A stretch of 50,910 nucleotides of DNA. Source: Streptomyces purpureus (GTDB lineage Bacteria > Actinomycetota > Actinomycetes > Streptomycetales > Streptomycetaceae). The stretch is from positions 177,370 to 228,279 of the forward strand of contig NZ_BMQQ01000010.1 in NCBI RefSeq assembly GCF_014648195.1, read 5' to 3'. The notes below the pieces were generated by a model, which worked only from the letters and a program-made list of their open reading frames with translations, did not search any database and was not told the DNA's origin. A program made the translations under genes and the position numbers. Of the stretch, positions 1 through 9,050 are shown in pieces. How positions within the stretch are numbered: position 1 is the first letter of the stretch; every line of letters begins with the position of its first letter.

Positions 1-610
1 CTGCCAGCAGCCCGGCCCGGCGAACATCACCTCCAAGGTGACCATCAACGCCAAGAAGAACGGCGGAAGCTACGACCTCACGGTCAAGACCGCCAAGGGC
101 GTCATGAACAGCCCCGCCCCGCTGCCCGCCGGAGCGCTCAAGCCCTCCATGGCGGTCAAGCTCGGCGGCGCCGACAGCGGCACCGTCAAGGTCGAGGGCC
201 CGGCGAACCCCGCCCCGCTGGAGCAGGGCAAGCCGGTCGACCTGCCGGACATGAAGGGCACGTACAAGCCGGGAGCCACCGGCAAGTCGACCCTCAGCCC
301 CGGCACCCTGACCATCAACGTCTCGCTCGGCGGCTCGCCGATCGTGATCCCCTGCCAGGTCAAGGGCGCCGTCCAGGCCTCACTCGAACTCGACACCAGC
401 AAGCAGGACGGCGGCGCCGCGGGCGGCGGCGACACGACGACCGGCGGCGGCTCCGGCTCCGGCGGGGGATCGGGCTCCGGCGGCGGGCTGGCCAACACCG
501 GCGCCGAGGACGACGGCGCCCTGCGCGCCCTCGCGCTGGTCGCGGGCACGGTCATCCTGCTCGGCGGCGCCGTGTTCACCTTCACCCCGTGGGCCCGGCT
601 GCGTCGCTGA
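1..610 (+). CDS. C-terminal part of a secreted, sortase-anchored surface protein (5' end outside window)
   Basis: The reading frame is open from the first bases and ends at a TGA at 608-610, so only the last ~202 residues are present and the true start lies upstream. The visible part is a beta-rich, Thr/Lys/Pro-containing domain, then a Gly/Ser-rich linker at about 410-485, then LANTG at 488-502. After that come a short acidic stretch, a hydrophobic segment (about 19 residues) and a final Arg-rich tail. LAxTG followed by a membrane span and positive tail is the class E sortase sorting signal of Streptomyces. The protein is therefore probably exported and covalently linked to peptidoglycan. 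No enzymatic motif is visible, so its role is unknown. A perfect hairpin terminator follows at 640-675. Confidence 0.8.
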   Translation, partial: CQQPGPANITSKVTINAKKNGGSYDLTVKTAKGVMNSPAPLPAGALKPSMAVKLGGADSGTVKVEGPANPAPLEQGKPVDLPDMKGTYKPGATGKSTLSPGTLTINVSLGGSPIVIPCQVKGAVQASLELDTSKQDGGAAGGGDTTTGGGSGSGGGSGSGGGLANTGAEDDGALRALALVAGTVILLGGAVFTFTPWARLRR

Positions 611-639
611 CGGCCCTGCTCAGAAGCGCGCGTACGGCG

Positions 640-675
640 AAGGGCCGCCGCACCGAACCCGGTGCGGCGGCCCTT
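640..675. terminator. Bidirectional hairpin terminator
   Basis: A perfect 15-bp stem (640-654 pairing with 661-675) with a 6-base loop lies between two convergent genes, the sortase substrate on the plus strand and the peptide transporter on the minus strand. It can serve both. No long U tract follows, as is usual in Streptomyces. Confidence 0.85.
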
Positions 676-692
676 CCTGGCGTGTCAGGGGG

Positions 693-2216
693 TCAGTGAA
701 CCTCTCCCATGAGCGCCTGGACCTTCTTGCGGTACATCCAGATCGCGAAGCCGGCCGCGACGGCGAGCAGCGCTTCCATCGCGATCACGCTTGTGCCGTT
801 GAGGTCGACACCCGCGATGGCGAGCAGACCGGTGGTGCAGTCGCCTGCGGTCACCGCGAGGAACCAGACACCCAGCATCTGGCTGCCGTACTTCGCCGGA
901 GCCATCTTCGTGGTCACGGAGAGGCCGACGGGGGAGAGGCAGAGCTCACCGATCGTCTGGATCATGTAGATCGACACCAGCCACATCGGGCTGACCTTCG
1001 TACCGTCACCGGCCATGCCCATCGGCACGACGAAGACGAAGAACGAGGCACCGACCAGGACCAGGGCCATCGCGAACTTCACGATGGTGTTCGGCTCCTG
1101 GTTCTTACGGGCCAGCCACAGCCACAGCCAGGCGAAGACCGGGGCCAGCGCCATGACGTACAGCGGGTTCAGGGACTGGTACCAGGTGGCCGGGAAGCCG
1201 ATGCCGAAGACCTCGCCCGCGGTGTTCGTCTTGGCGAACGCCGACAGCGTCGAGCCGCCCTGGTCGTAGATCATCCAGAAGATGGCGGCGGCCACGAAGA
1301 ACCAGATGTAGCCGTTCATCTTCGACTGCTCGGTGGACGACAGGTCCTTGTCGCGCTTGATCCGGGCGAGCACGGCGATCGGGATGATCAGACCGGCGAG
1401 GGTGATCGGGACCAGCGCCCAGTTCAGGGTGAAGAGGCCCATGCCGACGACGGCGGCGTAGAAGACGGCGACGGCGAGGACCGTGCCGACCACCTTGACG
1501 AGGACGCCCTTGCGCTCCTCGGCGGTGAGCGGGTTCGGGACGACGCTGCTCTGCGGGCTCAGGTTCTTCGTACCGATCAGGAACTGGACCAGACCCAGCG
1601 CCATGCCGACACCGGCGAGCGCGAAGCCGTAGTGCCAGTTGACGCTCTCACCGACGGTGCCGATGACGAACGGAGCGACGAAGGCACCCAGGTTGATGCC
1701 GATGTAGAAGAGCGTGAAGCCACCGTCACGGCGCGGGTCCTCGGGGCCGTCGTACAGGTGGCCGACCAGCGTCGAGATGTTGGCCTTCAGCAGACCCGAA
1801 CCGGCTGCGACCAGCGCGAGACCGGCGAAGAACATCGCCTGGCCCGGCACGGCGAGCGCGAAGTGGCCCGCCATGATGACGCCGCCACCGATGGCGACGG
1901 TCTTGCGGGCGCCCCAGACGCGGTCACCGAACCAGCCGCCCGGCATGGCCATCAGATAGACCATGGAGACGTAGACCGAGTAGATAGCCGTGGCCGTGGC
2001 CAGGTCCATGGCGAGGCCGCCGCCCATGAGGCCGGCTTCCTTCCCGTCCACACCACCCGAGATCAGGTAGTACACGAGAAGGGCACGCATGCCGTAGTAG
2101 GAGAAGCGCTCCCACATCTCGGTCATGAAGAGAGTGGCCAGGCCGCGGGGGTGGCCGAAGAAGGTCTTCTCGGAGCCGGTGGTACTGGCCGAGTCCTTCG
2201 TCAGGCTGGACGCCAT
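693..2216 (-). CDS. Proton-dependent oligopeptide (POT/PTR) family transporter
   Basis: This is a 507-residue membrane protein of the POT/PTR branch of the major facilitator superfamily, which imports di- and tripeptides using the proton gradient. The N-terminus carries the family signature ExxERFSYYG (about residues 33-42, in EMWERFSYYG). A GGWFGDRxWGxRK loop follows after the third membrane segment. Many hydrophobic segments run through to the C-terminus, and the length is normal for bacterial members. The start ATG at 2216 precedes a short polar tail typical of the family. The gene is divergent from a response regulator. The 413-bp gap upstream holds a strong terminator-like hairpin (2412-2443) in its leader, so attenuation is possible. 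Dipeptide import is known for the family; exact substrates are not visible. Confidence 0.92.
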   Translation of the reverse strand: MASSLTKDSASTTGSEKTFFGHPRGLATLFMTEMWERFSYYGMRALLVYYLISGGVDGKEAGLMGGGLAMDLATATAIYSVYVSMVYLMAMPGGWFGDRVWGARKTVAIGGGVIMAGHFALAVPGQAMFFAGLALVAAGSGLLKANISTLVGHLYDGPEDPRRDGGFTLFYIGINLGAFVAPFVIGTVGESVNWHYGFALAGVGMALGLVQFLIGTKNLSPQSSVVPNPLTAEERKGVLVKVVGTVLAVAVFYAAVVGMGLFTLNWALVPITLAGLIIPIAVLARIKRDKDLSSTEQSKMNGYIWFFVAAAIFWMIYDQGGSTLSAFAKTNTAGEVFGIGFPATWYQSLNPLYVMALAPVFAWLWLWLARKNQEPNTIVKFAMALVLVGASFFVFVVPMGMAGDGTKVSPMWLVSIYMIQTIGELCLSPVGLSVTTKMAPAKYGSQMLGVWFLAVTAGDCTTGLLAIAGVDLNGTSVIAMEALLAVAAGFAIWMYRKKVQALMGEVH

Positions 2217-2411
2217 GGTCGATCCTTGCTTGCTCGGGACGCGCCGCTTCGTGAGCTGTCACGCCCGGTGGGGGAGGCCGGCACCGGCCGGAGCGCTGTC
2301 GGCACTCCGCACCGGGATCCACGCACCGGACGCACCATCGCGTCACGGAGCCCGGCCCAGAGGTCTTTCACCATGCGTAAGACTGGCAAAGCCTGCCTTG
2401 CGCACAAAAGA

Positions 2412-2443
2412 GACCCCTGGCCTACCGAAGTAGGCCAAAGGTC
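2412..2443 (-). terminator. UUCG-tetraloop hairpin with U-rich tail in the divergent leader region
   Basis: Read on the minus strand, an 8-bp stem is closed by C(UUCG)G, then a 2x2 internal mismatch, then 4 further pairs, followed by TCTTTTGTG. That is the form of an intrinsic terminator, about 195 nt upstream of the peptide transporter start. It could be an attenuator in the transporter leader, the end of a small RNA, or a stop for antisense transcription. The remainder of the 2217-2629 gap shows no gene. A TAAGGT box near 2555 is a possible -10 element for the response regulator, without a clear -35. Confidence 0.55.
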
Positions 2444-2629
2444 CCCGTTTAGTGCCTGGCCACCTTACGTCACGACAGTGCCGGATATGGAAGGACTTGA
2501 GAGATGGATCACAGGTGTCGCTGGAACCAACCCCGCTGATTCCCAGGTGTACGTAAGGTTCTCATCCCTCTCCCGCAGGCATGACGGATCACCCCACGGG
2601 CTGCGGACCGTGCGGACTACCATCACCCC

Positions 2630-3307
2630 ATGACCCGTGTACTGCTCGCCGAGGACGACGCATCCATCTCGGAACCGCTGGCCCGCGCCCTGCGGAGAGA
2701 GGGATACGAGGTCGAGGTGAGGGAGGACGGGCCGGCCGCCCTCGACACCGGTCTGCAGGGCGGAGTCGATCTCGTCGTGCTCGACCTGGGGCTGCCCGGC
2801 ATGGACGGCCTGGAGGTCGCCCGGCGGTTGCGCTCCGAGGGGCACACGGTCCCGATCCTGGTTCTGACGGCCCGTGCCGACGAGGTCGACACCGTTGTCG
2901 GACTCGACGCCGGCGCCGACGACTACGTGACCAAGCCGTTCCGGCTCGCCGAACTCCTCGCCCGCGTCCGGGCCCTGCTCCGGCGCGGCGCCACCGAACC
3001 GGCCCCCGCCCCCGCCACGCACGGCGTCCGTATCGACGTCGAGTCGCACCGCGCCTGGATGGGCGACGAGGAGCTCCAGCTGACGGCGAAGGAGTTCGAC
3101 CTGCTGCGGGTCCTGGTCCGGGACGCCGGCCGGGTCGTCACCCGCGACCAGCTGATGCGGGAGGTCTGGGACACGACCTGGTGGTCGTCGACCAAGACGC
3201 TCGACATGCACATCTCCTGGCTCCGCAAGAAGCTCGGCGACGACGCCGCGAACCCGCGGTACATCGCGACCGTCCGTGGAGTGGGCTTCCGCTTCGAGAA
3301 GAGCTAG
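2630..3307 (+). CDS. Two-component response regulator, OmpR/PhoB family
   Basis: The 225-residue protein has a receiver domain at about residues 1-118 and an OmpR-type winged helix at about 130-223. The acidic pair D9/D10, the phospho-acceptor D52 (in VVLDLGLPG) and the conserved K102 (in VTKPF) are all present, so phosphorelay should work. The C-terminal part contains the usual recognition helix and ends with a G-V-G-F-R-F wing. A sensor kinase gene follows 110 bp downstream on the same strand and is the obvious partner. It acts in the cytoplasm as a DNA-binding regulator. The signal and regulon cannot be read from sequence. The divergent peptide transporter is one possible target, by position only. 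Confidence 0.93.
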   Translation: MTRVLLAEDDASISEPLARALRREGYEVEVREDGPAALDTGLQGGVDLVVLDLGLPGMDGLEVARRLRSEGHTVPILVLTARADEVDTVVGLDAGADDYVTKPFRLAELLARVRALLRRGATEPAPAPATHGVRIDVESHRAWMGDEELQLTAKEFDLLRVLVRDAGRVVTRDQLMREVWDTTWWSSTKTLDMHISWLRKKLGDDAANPRYIATVRGVGFRFEKS

Positions 3308-3417
3308 GACCGGGAAGAGCCGGCGCCGGTCCGGGACGGGCCGGCTCTGGAGGGGTCGCCTCGCCGGGGGCCTAGGCTCGACGGGGAAGACCGTCACCCC
3401 GTCCGGAGGACCGACCC

Positions 3418-4695
3418 GTGCGCCGCAGGCTCATCAACTCCACGCTCGCCGTGGTGCTCGTCGTCATCGCCGTGTTCGGGGTCTCCCTCGTCATCGTCGA
3501 GACCCGCACCATCTCCTCCAGCGCCCAGGAGAGCGTGGACACCGAGGCCGTACGGCTGGCCAGCATCGTCGACAGCCGGCTCGTCGGCGGGGAGCCGGTC
3601 ACCCCCGACATCCTCACCGAGCAGAGCCGAGGACCCGGCGCCAAGCGGTACGCGCTGATCACGATCCCCGGCCGGGCCGCGATCGAGATCGGCACCCGCC
3701 CCGAGGGCAGCGTGATCCGGGGCTCCGCCGACGGCGAGCGGGGGGTGACCGTCACCGTCGAGGAGTCCCGGTCCACGATCACCACCGAGGTCGGCCGCAC
3801 CCTGCTGATCATCGGCGCGGTGGCGCTGCTCGCCGTCATCGCGGCCGTCCTGCTCGCCGTACGCCAGGCCAACAGACTCGCCTCCCCGCTCACCGACCTC
3901 GCCGAGACCGCCGAACGGCTCGGCTCCGGCGACCCACGGCCCCGGCACAAGAGGTACGGCGTGCCCGAGCTGGACCGGGTCGCCGACGTCCTGGACGCCT
4001 CCGCCGAGCGGATCGCCCGGATGCTCACCGCCGAACGCCGGCTCGCCGCGGACGCCTCGCACCAGCTCCGTACGCCGCTGACCGCCCTGTCCATGCGGCT
4101 GGAGGAGGTCTCGCTCACCGACGACCTGGCGACCGTCAAGGAAGAGGCGATGGTCGCGCTCACGCAGGTGGAGCGGCTCACCGACGTCGTGGAGCGGCTG
4201 CTCACCAACGCCCGCGACCCCCGGACCGGCTCCGCGGTCGCCTTCGACCTCGACGAGGTCATCAAGCAGCAGATCGAGGAGTGGCGGCCGGTCTACCGCA
4301 GCGCGGGCCGGGCGATCGTCCGCTCCGGGAAGGTCGGTCTGCGCGCGGTCGGCACTCCGGGCGCGGTCGCCCAGGTGCTCGCGGCGCTCATCGAGAACTC
4401 ACTCATGCACGGCGGCGGCACGGTCGCCCTGCGCACCCGCGTCACCGGCAACCAGTCCGTGATCGAGGTCACCGACGAGGGGCCGGGCGTCCCGGCGGAC
4501 CTCGGCGCGCGGATCTTCGAGCGGGCCATCAGCGGCCGCAACTCCACCGGCATCGGCCTCGCCGTCGCCCGTGACCTGGCCGAGGCGGACGGCGGGCGGC
4601 TGGAACTCCTCCAGCAGCAGCCGCCGGTCTTCGCGCTCTTCCTCAGCCGTGAGGTGCGCGGCCGCGACGAGGAAGAGCCCCGTACGGTCCGCTGA
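3418..4695 (+). CDS. Two-component sensor histidine kinase
   Basis: The 425-residue sensor starts at a GTG preceded by GGAGGA. It has a first membrane segment at about residues 8-28, a ~95-residue extracytoplasmic region and a second membrane segment at about 126-148. A HAMP-like linker follows, then a HisKA domain with phospho-accepting H215 (in DASHQLRTPL). The HATPase domain shows N327 (in IENSLMHG), a G1 box DEGPG at 353-357 and a G2 box STGIGLA at 376-382. All catalytic boxes are intact. It is expected to phosphorylate the response regulator encoded just upstream. The sensor domain is too short and too generic to suggest a ligand. Confidence 0.93.
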   Translation: MRRRLINSTLAVVLVVIAVFGVSLVIVETRTISSSAQESVDTEAVRLASIVDSRLVGGEPVTPDILTEQSRGPGAKRYALITIPGRAAIEIGTRPEGSVIRGSADGERGVTVTVEESRSTITTEVGRTLLIIGAVALLAVIAAVLLAVRQANRLASPLTDLAETAERLGSGDPRPRHKRYGVPELDRVADVLDASAERIARMLTAERRLAADASHQLRTPLTALSMRLEEVSLTDDLATVKEEAMVALTQVERLTDVVERLLTNARDPRTGSAVAFDLDEVIKQQIEEWRPVYRSAGRAIVRSGKVGLRAVGTPGAVAQVLAALIENSLMHGGGTVALRTRVTGNQSVIEVTDEGPGVPADLGARIFERAISGRNSTGIGLAVARDLAEADGGRLELLQQQPPVFALFLSREVRGRDEEEPRTVR

Positions 4696-4714
4696 GAGCG
4701 GTGGAAGCGGGGGG

Positions 4715-5233
4715 TCAGCCGACCCGGTCGGGCTCGGCCGCCCGCGAGGCGGGGCCGCGCTGCTCCAGGAACGATTCAGCCGCTTGGACCGCCTCACGCG
4801 CGGGCAGCGCGCGGAAGACCCAGGTGCGGTACGACCAGAACCGGAACAGGGTCGCGATCCCGATGCCGAGGAACTTGAAGACGTTGCTCTGCAGCGGGGT
4901 GTCCCAGCCGAAGCCGTACGTCGCCGCGTAGAGCACCCCGTTCTGGATCACCAGACCGATGACGCTGAACAGGAAGAAGAGCGACAGCTCCTTCGTCCGG
5001 CCGCTCTTGTCGCGGTCCCGGTACGTGAAGTAACGGAAGCCCAGGTAGTTGAAACCGATCGCGACGACCGTGGCGATGATGCTCGCCCGGACGACCGGGA
5101 GATCGGTGAGATGGCGTACGAGATTGAACACGCCGAGGTCCACCAGGAGCCCGACACCACCTACCGCGCCGAACTTGGCGAACTCGCGCGTGAGCTGATC
5201 AAGCCGCACACGCAGTGCGCTTCGTTCACTCAT
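4715..5233 (-). CDS. GtrA-family membrane protein
   Basis: The 172-residue protein has four hydrophobic segments and the conserved GtrA pattern: F-x-x-V-G near the N-terminus (KFGAVGGVG), then N-Y-x-x-x-R-x-x-x-F (FNYLGFRYFT) between helices 2 and 3. It ends with an RFWSYRTWVF motif. GtrA proteins are thought to help move lipid-linked sugars across the membrane. The gene is divergent from purK, and GtrA-purK-purE adjacency is also known in mycobacteria. It fits the envelope-polysaccharide theme of the window. The C-terminal ~30 residues after the last helix are Ala/Glu-rich and probably cytoplasmic. Substrate unknown. Confidence 0.85.
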   Translation of the reverse strand: MSERSALRVRLDQLTREFAKFGAVGGVGLLVDLGVFNLVRHLTDLPVVRASIIATVVAIGFNYLGFRYFTYRDRDKSGRTKELSLFFLFSVIGLVIQNGVLYAATYGFGWDTPLQSNVFKFLGIGIATLFRFWSYRTWVFRALPAREAVQAAESFLEQRGPASRAAEPDRVG

Positions 5234-5399
5234 GGTGATTGCTCAGCCCGTCCGGTCGGTTCCGTCAACGGGGTCCCGTCAACCAAGCCATGCTAACCAG
5301 CCCCCCGCGCCCTCGCCTGGGGGCGGCTTCAAACGCGTGGCGGACCTGTGACAAAGCACAGGATTCTGAGCGTCGCGACTCGGCGGATACCCTAAGAGG

Positions 5400-6590
5400 G
5401 TGACGTTCCCGGTAGTCGGCATGGTCGGCGGCGGCCAGCTCGCCCGTATGACCCACGAGGCGGGCATCCCCCTCGGCATCAAGTTCAAGCTCCTCAGCGA
5501 CACCCCGCAGGACTCGGCGGCCCAGGTGGTGAGCGAGGTCGTCATCGGCGACCACCGCGACCTGGACACGCTGCGTGACTTCGCGCGCGGCTGCGATGTG
5601 ATCACTTTCGATCACGAGCATGTCCCGACCGAACACCTGCGGGCCCTGGAGGCGGACGGCATTCCCGTCCGCCCGGGGCCCGACGCGCTGGTGCACGCCC
5701 AGGACAAGGGGGTGATGCGCGCCAAGCTCGACGAGATCGGCGTGCCGAGCCCCCGCCACCGCATCGTGAAGGACCCCGCCGACGCGGCGGCCTTCGCGAG
5801 AGAGGTGAGTGGCGCGCAGCGCCTCGATGAGGGGCGGTGGCCGGGCGACGGGAGGGCCGGGGGGTTCCCCGTGATCCTGAAGACCGTGCGCGGCGGCTAC
5901 GACGGCAAGGGGGTGTGGTTTGTACGCTCCGAGGAGGAGGCCCGCGACCCCTTCCTCGCCGGTGTCCCGGTCCTCGCCGAGGAGAAGGTGGACTTCGTCC
6001 GCGAGCTCGCGGCGAACATCGTCCGCTCCCCGCACGGCCAGGCCGTCGCGTACCCCGTGGTGGAGTCCCGCCAGGTCGACGGTGTCTGCGACACCGTGAT
6101 CGCCCCGGCGCCCGACCTCGACCCGGAGCTGGCGGGCCAGGCCCAGCAGCTGGCGCTGCGGGTGGCCAAGGAGCTCGGGGTCGTCGGCCACCTCGCCGTG
6201 GAGCTCTTCGAGACCACCGACGGCAGGATCCTCGTCAACGAACTGGCGATGCGCCCGCACAACTCCGGGCACTGGACCCAGGACGGCGCCGTGACCTCGC
6301 AGTTCGCCAACCACGTCCGGGCCGTCCTCGACCTTCCCCTGGGCGACCCCCGCCCGAGGGCGAAGTGGACGGTCATGTGCAATGTTCTGGGGGGCGACTA
6401 CCCCGACATGTACGCCGCGTACCTGCACTGCATGGCCCGGGACCCCCAGCTCAAGATCCATATGTATGGCAAGGACGTGAAGCCCGGCCGCAAGGTGGGG
6501 CATGTCAACACCTACGGCGACGACCTCGACGACGTGCTGGAGCGCGCCCGTCACGCCGCCGGCTATCTGAGAGGAACAATCGTCGAGTGA
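5400..6590 (+). CDS. purK: N5-carboxyaminoimidazole ribonucleotide synthase
   Basis: The 396-residue ATP-grasp enzyme carboxylates AIR to N5-CAIR using ATP and bicarbonate, in purine synthesis. The N-terminus has the Rossmann-like [11 protein letters not shown] motif at residues 7-17. The ATP-grasp core includes [12 protein letters not shown] at about 160-171. [14 protein letters not shown], about two thirds through, is the family signature. An extra stretch of about 20 residues (about 134-153, bases 5799-5860), rich in Gly/Arg, precedes the first ATP-grasp strand, where relatives have only a short loop. Reading continues in frame. The start is the GTG at 5400. Its TGA overlaps the probable GTG start of purE, giving a tight operon with the dipeptidase downstream. 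Confidence 0.95.
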   Translation: MTFPVVGMVGGGQLARMTHEAGIPLGIKFKLLSDTPQDSAAQVVSEVVIGDHRDLDTLRDFARGCDVITFDHEHVPTEHLRALEADGIPVRPGPDALVHAQDKGVMRAKLDEIGVPSPRHRIVKDPADAAAFAREVSGAQRLDEGRWPGDGRAGGFPVILKTVRGGYDGKGVWFVRSEEEARDPFLAGVPVLAEEKVDFVRELAANIVRSPHGQAVAYPVVESRQVDGVCDTVIAPAPDLDPELAGQAQQLALRVAKELGVVGHLAVELFETTDGRILVNELAMRPHNSGHWTQDGAVTSQFANHVRAVLDLPLGDPRPRAKWTVMCNVLGGDYPDMYAAYLHCMARDPQLKIHMYGKDVKPGRKVGHVNTYGDDLDDVLERARHAAGYLRGTIVE

Positions 6591-7117
6591 CCAGCATGAG
6601 CCCTGTCGTTGGCATTGTCATGGGGTCGGACTCCGACTGGCCGGTCATGGAGGCCGCGGCCCAAGCCCTCGACGAGTTCGAGATCGCCTACGAGGTCGAC
6701 GTCGTCTCCGCGCACCGGATGCCGCGCGAGATGGTCGCGTACGGCGAGCAGGCCGCCGGGCGCGGTCTCAAGGCGATCATCGCGGGCGCGGGCGGGGCGG
6801 CGCATCTGCCCGGCATGCTCGCCTCGGTCACCCCGCTGCCGGTGATCGGCGTCCCTGTCCCGCTGAAGTACCTGGACGGCATGGACTCGCTCCTGTCGAT
6901 CGTCCAGATGCCGGCGGGTGTGCCAGTGGCGACGGTGTCCGTGGCGGGGGCCCGTAACGCCGGTCTGCTGGCGGCGAGGATCCTCGCGACCTCGGACGCG
7001 GACCTGCTGGCCCGGATGCAGGACTTCCAGCAGGAGCTGAACGAGCAGGCGACGGAGAAGGGCAAGCGGCTGAGGGCCAAGGTCGAGGGCTCGGCGGCGT
7101 TCGGCTTCGCCAAGTGA
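6587..7117 (+). CDS. purE: N5-carboxyaminoimidazole ribonucleotide mutase
   Basis: This class I PurE converts N5-CAIR to CAIR. Near the N-terminus it has [13 protein letters not shown], and then the SAHRMP and [12 protein letters not shown] loops that form the active site, all intact. I place the start at the GTG at 6587, which overlaps the purK stop as GTGA. A GAGAGGA ribosome site lies about 10 bases upstream of it, whereas the ATG at 6596 would be about 20 bases away. Length is about 176 residues, normal for the family. It acts directly after PurK, so the two are translationally coupled. The stop again overlaps the next gene's GTG. Confidence 0.95.
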   Translation: MTSMSPVVGIVMGSDSDWPVMEAAAQALDEFEIAYEVDVVSAHRMPREMVAYGEQAAGRGLKAIIAGAGGAAHLPGMLASVTPLPVIGVPVPLKYLDGMDSLLSIVQMPAGVPVATVSVAGARNAGLLAARILATSDADLLARMQDFQQELNEQATEKGKRLRAKVEGSAAFGFAK

Positions 7118-8304
7118 CCCAGGATCACCTGGCCCGGGCGCGCGCACTGCTGGCCGAGCACCCCGTGGTGGACGGCCACAACGACCTGCCGTGGGCGCTG
7201 CGCGAGCAGGTCCGCTACGACCTGGACCGGCGGGACCTGGCCACGGACCAGACCGGACGGCTGCACACCGACATCCCCCGGCTGCGGGCGGGCGGGGTCG
7301 GTGCGCAGTTCTGGTCGGTGTACGTACGCAGCGACCTGGCCGGCGACCGGGCGGTCAGCGCGACGCTGGAGCAGATCGACGCCGTCGACCAGCTCCTGGC
7401 CCGGTACCCGGCGGACCTCGCGCCCGCGCTCACAGCGGACGACATGGAGGCGGCGCGTGCCTCGGGCCGTATCGCCTCCCTGAAGGGTGCGGAGGGCGGC
7501 CACTCCATCGCCAACTCGCTGGCGACGCTGCGGGCGCTGTACGCGCTCGGCGTCCGCTACATGACGCTCACGCACAACGACAACATCGCGTGGGCGGACT
7601 CGGCGACGGACGAGCCAGGGGTGGGCGGCCTGTCCGCGTTCGGCCGCGAGGTCGTCCGCGAGATGAACCGCCTCGGCATGCTGGTGGACCTCTCGCACGT
7701 GGCGGCGACGACGATGCGGGACGCGCTGGCGGTCGCGGAAGCGCCGGTGATCTTCTCCCACTCGTCGGCGCGGGCGGTCTGCGACCACCCTCGGAACATC
7801 CCCGACGACGTGCTCGCCCAGCTCCCGGCGAACGGGGGTGTGGCGATGGCGACGTTCGTCCCGAAGTTCATCCTGCCGGAGGCGGTGGAATGGACCCACC
7901 GCGCGGACGAGAACATGCGCGCGCACGGTCTGCACCCCCTGGACACGACGGAACGCGCCATGAAGGTCCACCACGCCTTCGAGGCATCCCGCCCCCGCCC
8001 CCTGGCCACCCCGTCCACGGTCGCGGACCACCTGGACCACATGCGCGAGGTCGCGGGCATCGACCACATCGGCATCGGCGGCGACTACGACGGCACGGCC
8101 TTCACCCCGGAGGGCCTGGAGGACGTCTCGACGTACCCGACCCTGATCGCCGAACTCCTCTCCCGCGGCTGGTCCGACCACGACCTGGCGAAACTGACCT
8201 GGCACAACGCGGTCCGCGTCCTCCGCGACGCGGAGGACGCGGCGAGGGCGGTCAGCGCGAGGCGGGGCCCGTCGAACGCGACGCTGGAGGAGCTGGACGG
8301 GTAG
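7114..8304 (+). CDS. Membrane dipeptidase (renal dipeptidase family, peptidase M19)
   Basis: The 396-residue metallopeptidase has the M19 TIM-barrel pattern. HND near residue 20 (in VDGHNDLPW) is the first metal pair. Further likely metal or substrate residues are the Glu of KGAEGGHS, the His of DLSHVA, the His of FSHSSAR, and the Asp of GGDYDG. These enzymes hydrolyse dipeptides, sometimes with D-residues, and related compounds, using two zinc ions. No signal peptide is visible, so it is probably cytoplasmic. The GTG start at 7114 overlaps the purE stop, placing it in the purKE operon. That arrangement is common in Streptomyces, although there is no obvious purine link. The last ~15 residues are polar and variable. 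Confidence 0.92.
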   Translation: MTQDHLARARALLAEHPVVDGHNDLPWALREQVRYDLDRRDLATDQTGRLHTDIPRLRAGGVGAQFWSVYVRSDLAGDRAVSATLEQIDAVDQLLARYPADLAPALTADDMEAARASGRIASLKGAEGGHSIANSLATLRALYALGVRYMTLTHNDNIAWADSATDEPGVGGLSAFGREVVREMNRLGMLVDLSHVAATTMRDALAVAEAPVIFSHSSARAVCDHPRNIPDDVLAQLPANGGVAMATFVPKFILPEAVEWTHRADENMRAHGLHPLDTTERAMKVHHAFEASRPRPLATPSTVADHLDHMREVAGIDHIGIGGDYDGTAFTPEGLEDVSTYPTLIAELLSRGWSDHDLAKLTWHNAVRVLRDAEDAARAVSARRGPSNATLEELDG

Positions 8305-8348
8305 GGGCGGCGGGGGCTGCGCCCCGGGGCTGCAACGGCCCGCGTCGC

Positions 8349-8412
8349 GCGGGCGGGTCCGCCCCGCCCGCGCGGGGTCCGCGGCTCAGGGGGTTCGGGG
8401 GCGGAGCCCCCG
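8349..8412. repeat. GC-only hairpin pair downstream of the dipeptidase
   Basis: Two strong stem-loops follow each other: 8349-8371 (about 9 bp, loop TCCG) and 8396-8412 (7 bp CGGGGGC/GCCCCCG, loop GGA). Such GGGGGCxxGCCCCC elements are frequent in Streptomyces intergenic regions and may act as terminators. Here the second hairpin directly abuts the broken edge of an AraC-type gene. Confidence 0.6.
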
Positions 8413-9047
8413 GGCCCGTCAGGGTTTCGACGGGGACCTGGTTCGCCCCCGGCAACCGCGCCATCTGGGTGCCCGCGGGCTGCGTCCACGCGCACCGCGC
8501 GCACGGCCGGCTCGAACTGCACCTGCTCGGCCTGCCGGCCGACACCAACCCGCTCGGACTCGACGCCCCCACCGTCCTCGCCGTCGGCCCGCTGCTGCGC
8601 GAGCTGATCCTCGCCTGCACCCGTGGTCCCCAGGAGGACACCCCGGAGCGGCGGCGGCTGCACGCGGTCCTCCTCGACCAGCTGCGCGCCTCCCCGCAGC
8701 AGCCCGTCCAACTGCCGACGCCCACCGACGCGCGCCTCGTGGAGGTCTGCGCCCTGCTGGGCGAGGACCCCGCGGACCCGCGCACCCTGGCGGCCCTCGG
8801 CGCCGCGACCGGAGCCGGGGAACGCACCCTCAGCCGCCTCTTCCGGCGGGAGCTGGGCATGACGTTCCCTCAATGGCGCACCCAGGTGCGGCTCTACCAC
8901 GCGCTGCGGATGCTCGCCGACGGCCTGCCGGTCACCACGGTCGCCCACCGCTGCGGCTGGTCGTCCACCAGCGCGTTCATCGACGTCTTCCGCCGGTCGT
9001 ACGGCTACACGCCCGGCGCCCACCAGCGCCGCACCGCCGCACCGTAG
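8413..9047 (+). pseudogene. 5'-truncated AraC-family transcriptional regulator
   Basis: Recognisable protein sequence begins about base 8418 inside the N-terminal cupin-like domain (GTWFAPGNRAIWVPAGCVHA). It then runs cleanly through the two AraC helix-turn-helix motifs to a TAG at 9045-9047 (ATGAGERTLSRLFRRELGM, then a CGWSSTSAFIDVFRRSYGYTP signature). No ATG or GTG start with a ribosome site precedes the homology. The upstream DNA is hairpin repeat, so about the first 50-70 residues expected for the family are missing. An internal GTG at 8469 could give a 192-residue protein with an intact DNA-binding domain but a partial sensor domain. I regard it as a decayed gene, although expression of a short form cannot be excluded. 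It converges with the UDP-glucose dehydrogenase gene three bases away. Confidence 0.75.
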
Positions 9048-9050
9048 GGG

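Noticed and set aside
696..2633. A 645-codon plus-strand frame opposite the peptide transporter
   Set aside because: It consists of Arg/His/Asp-rich low-information sequence. The minus strand encodes an intact POT transporter with family motifs.
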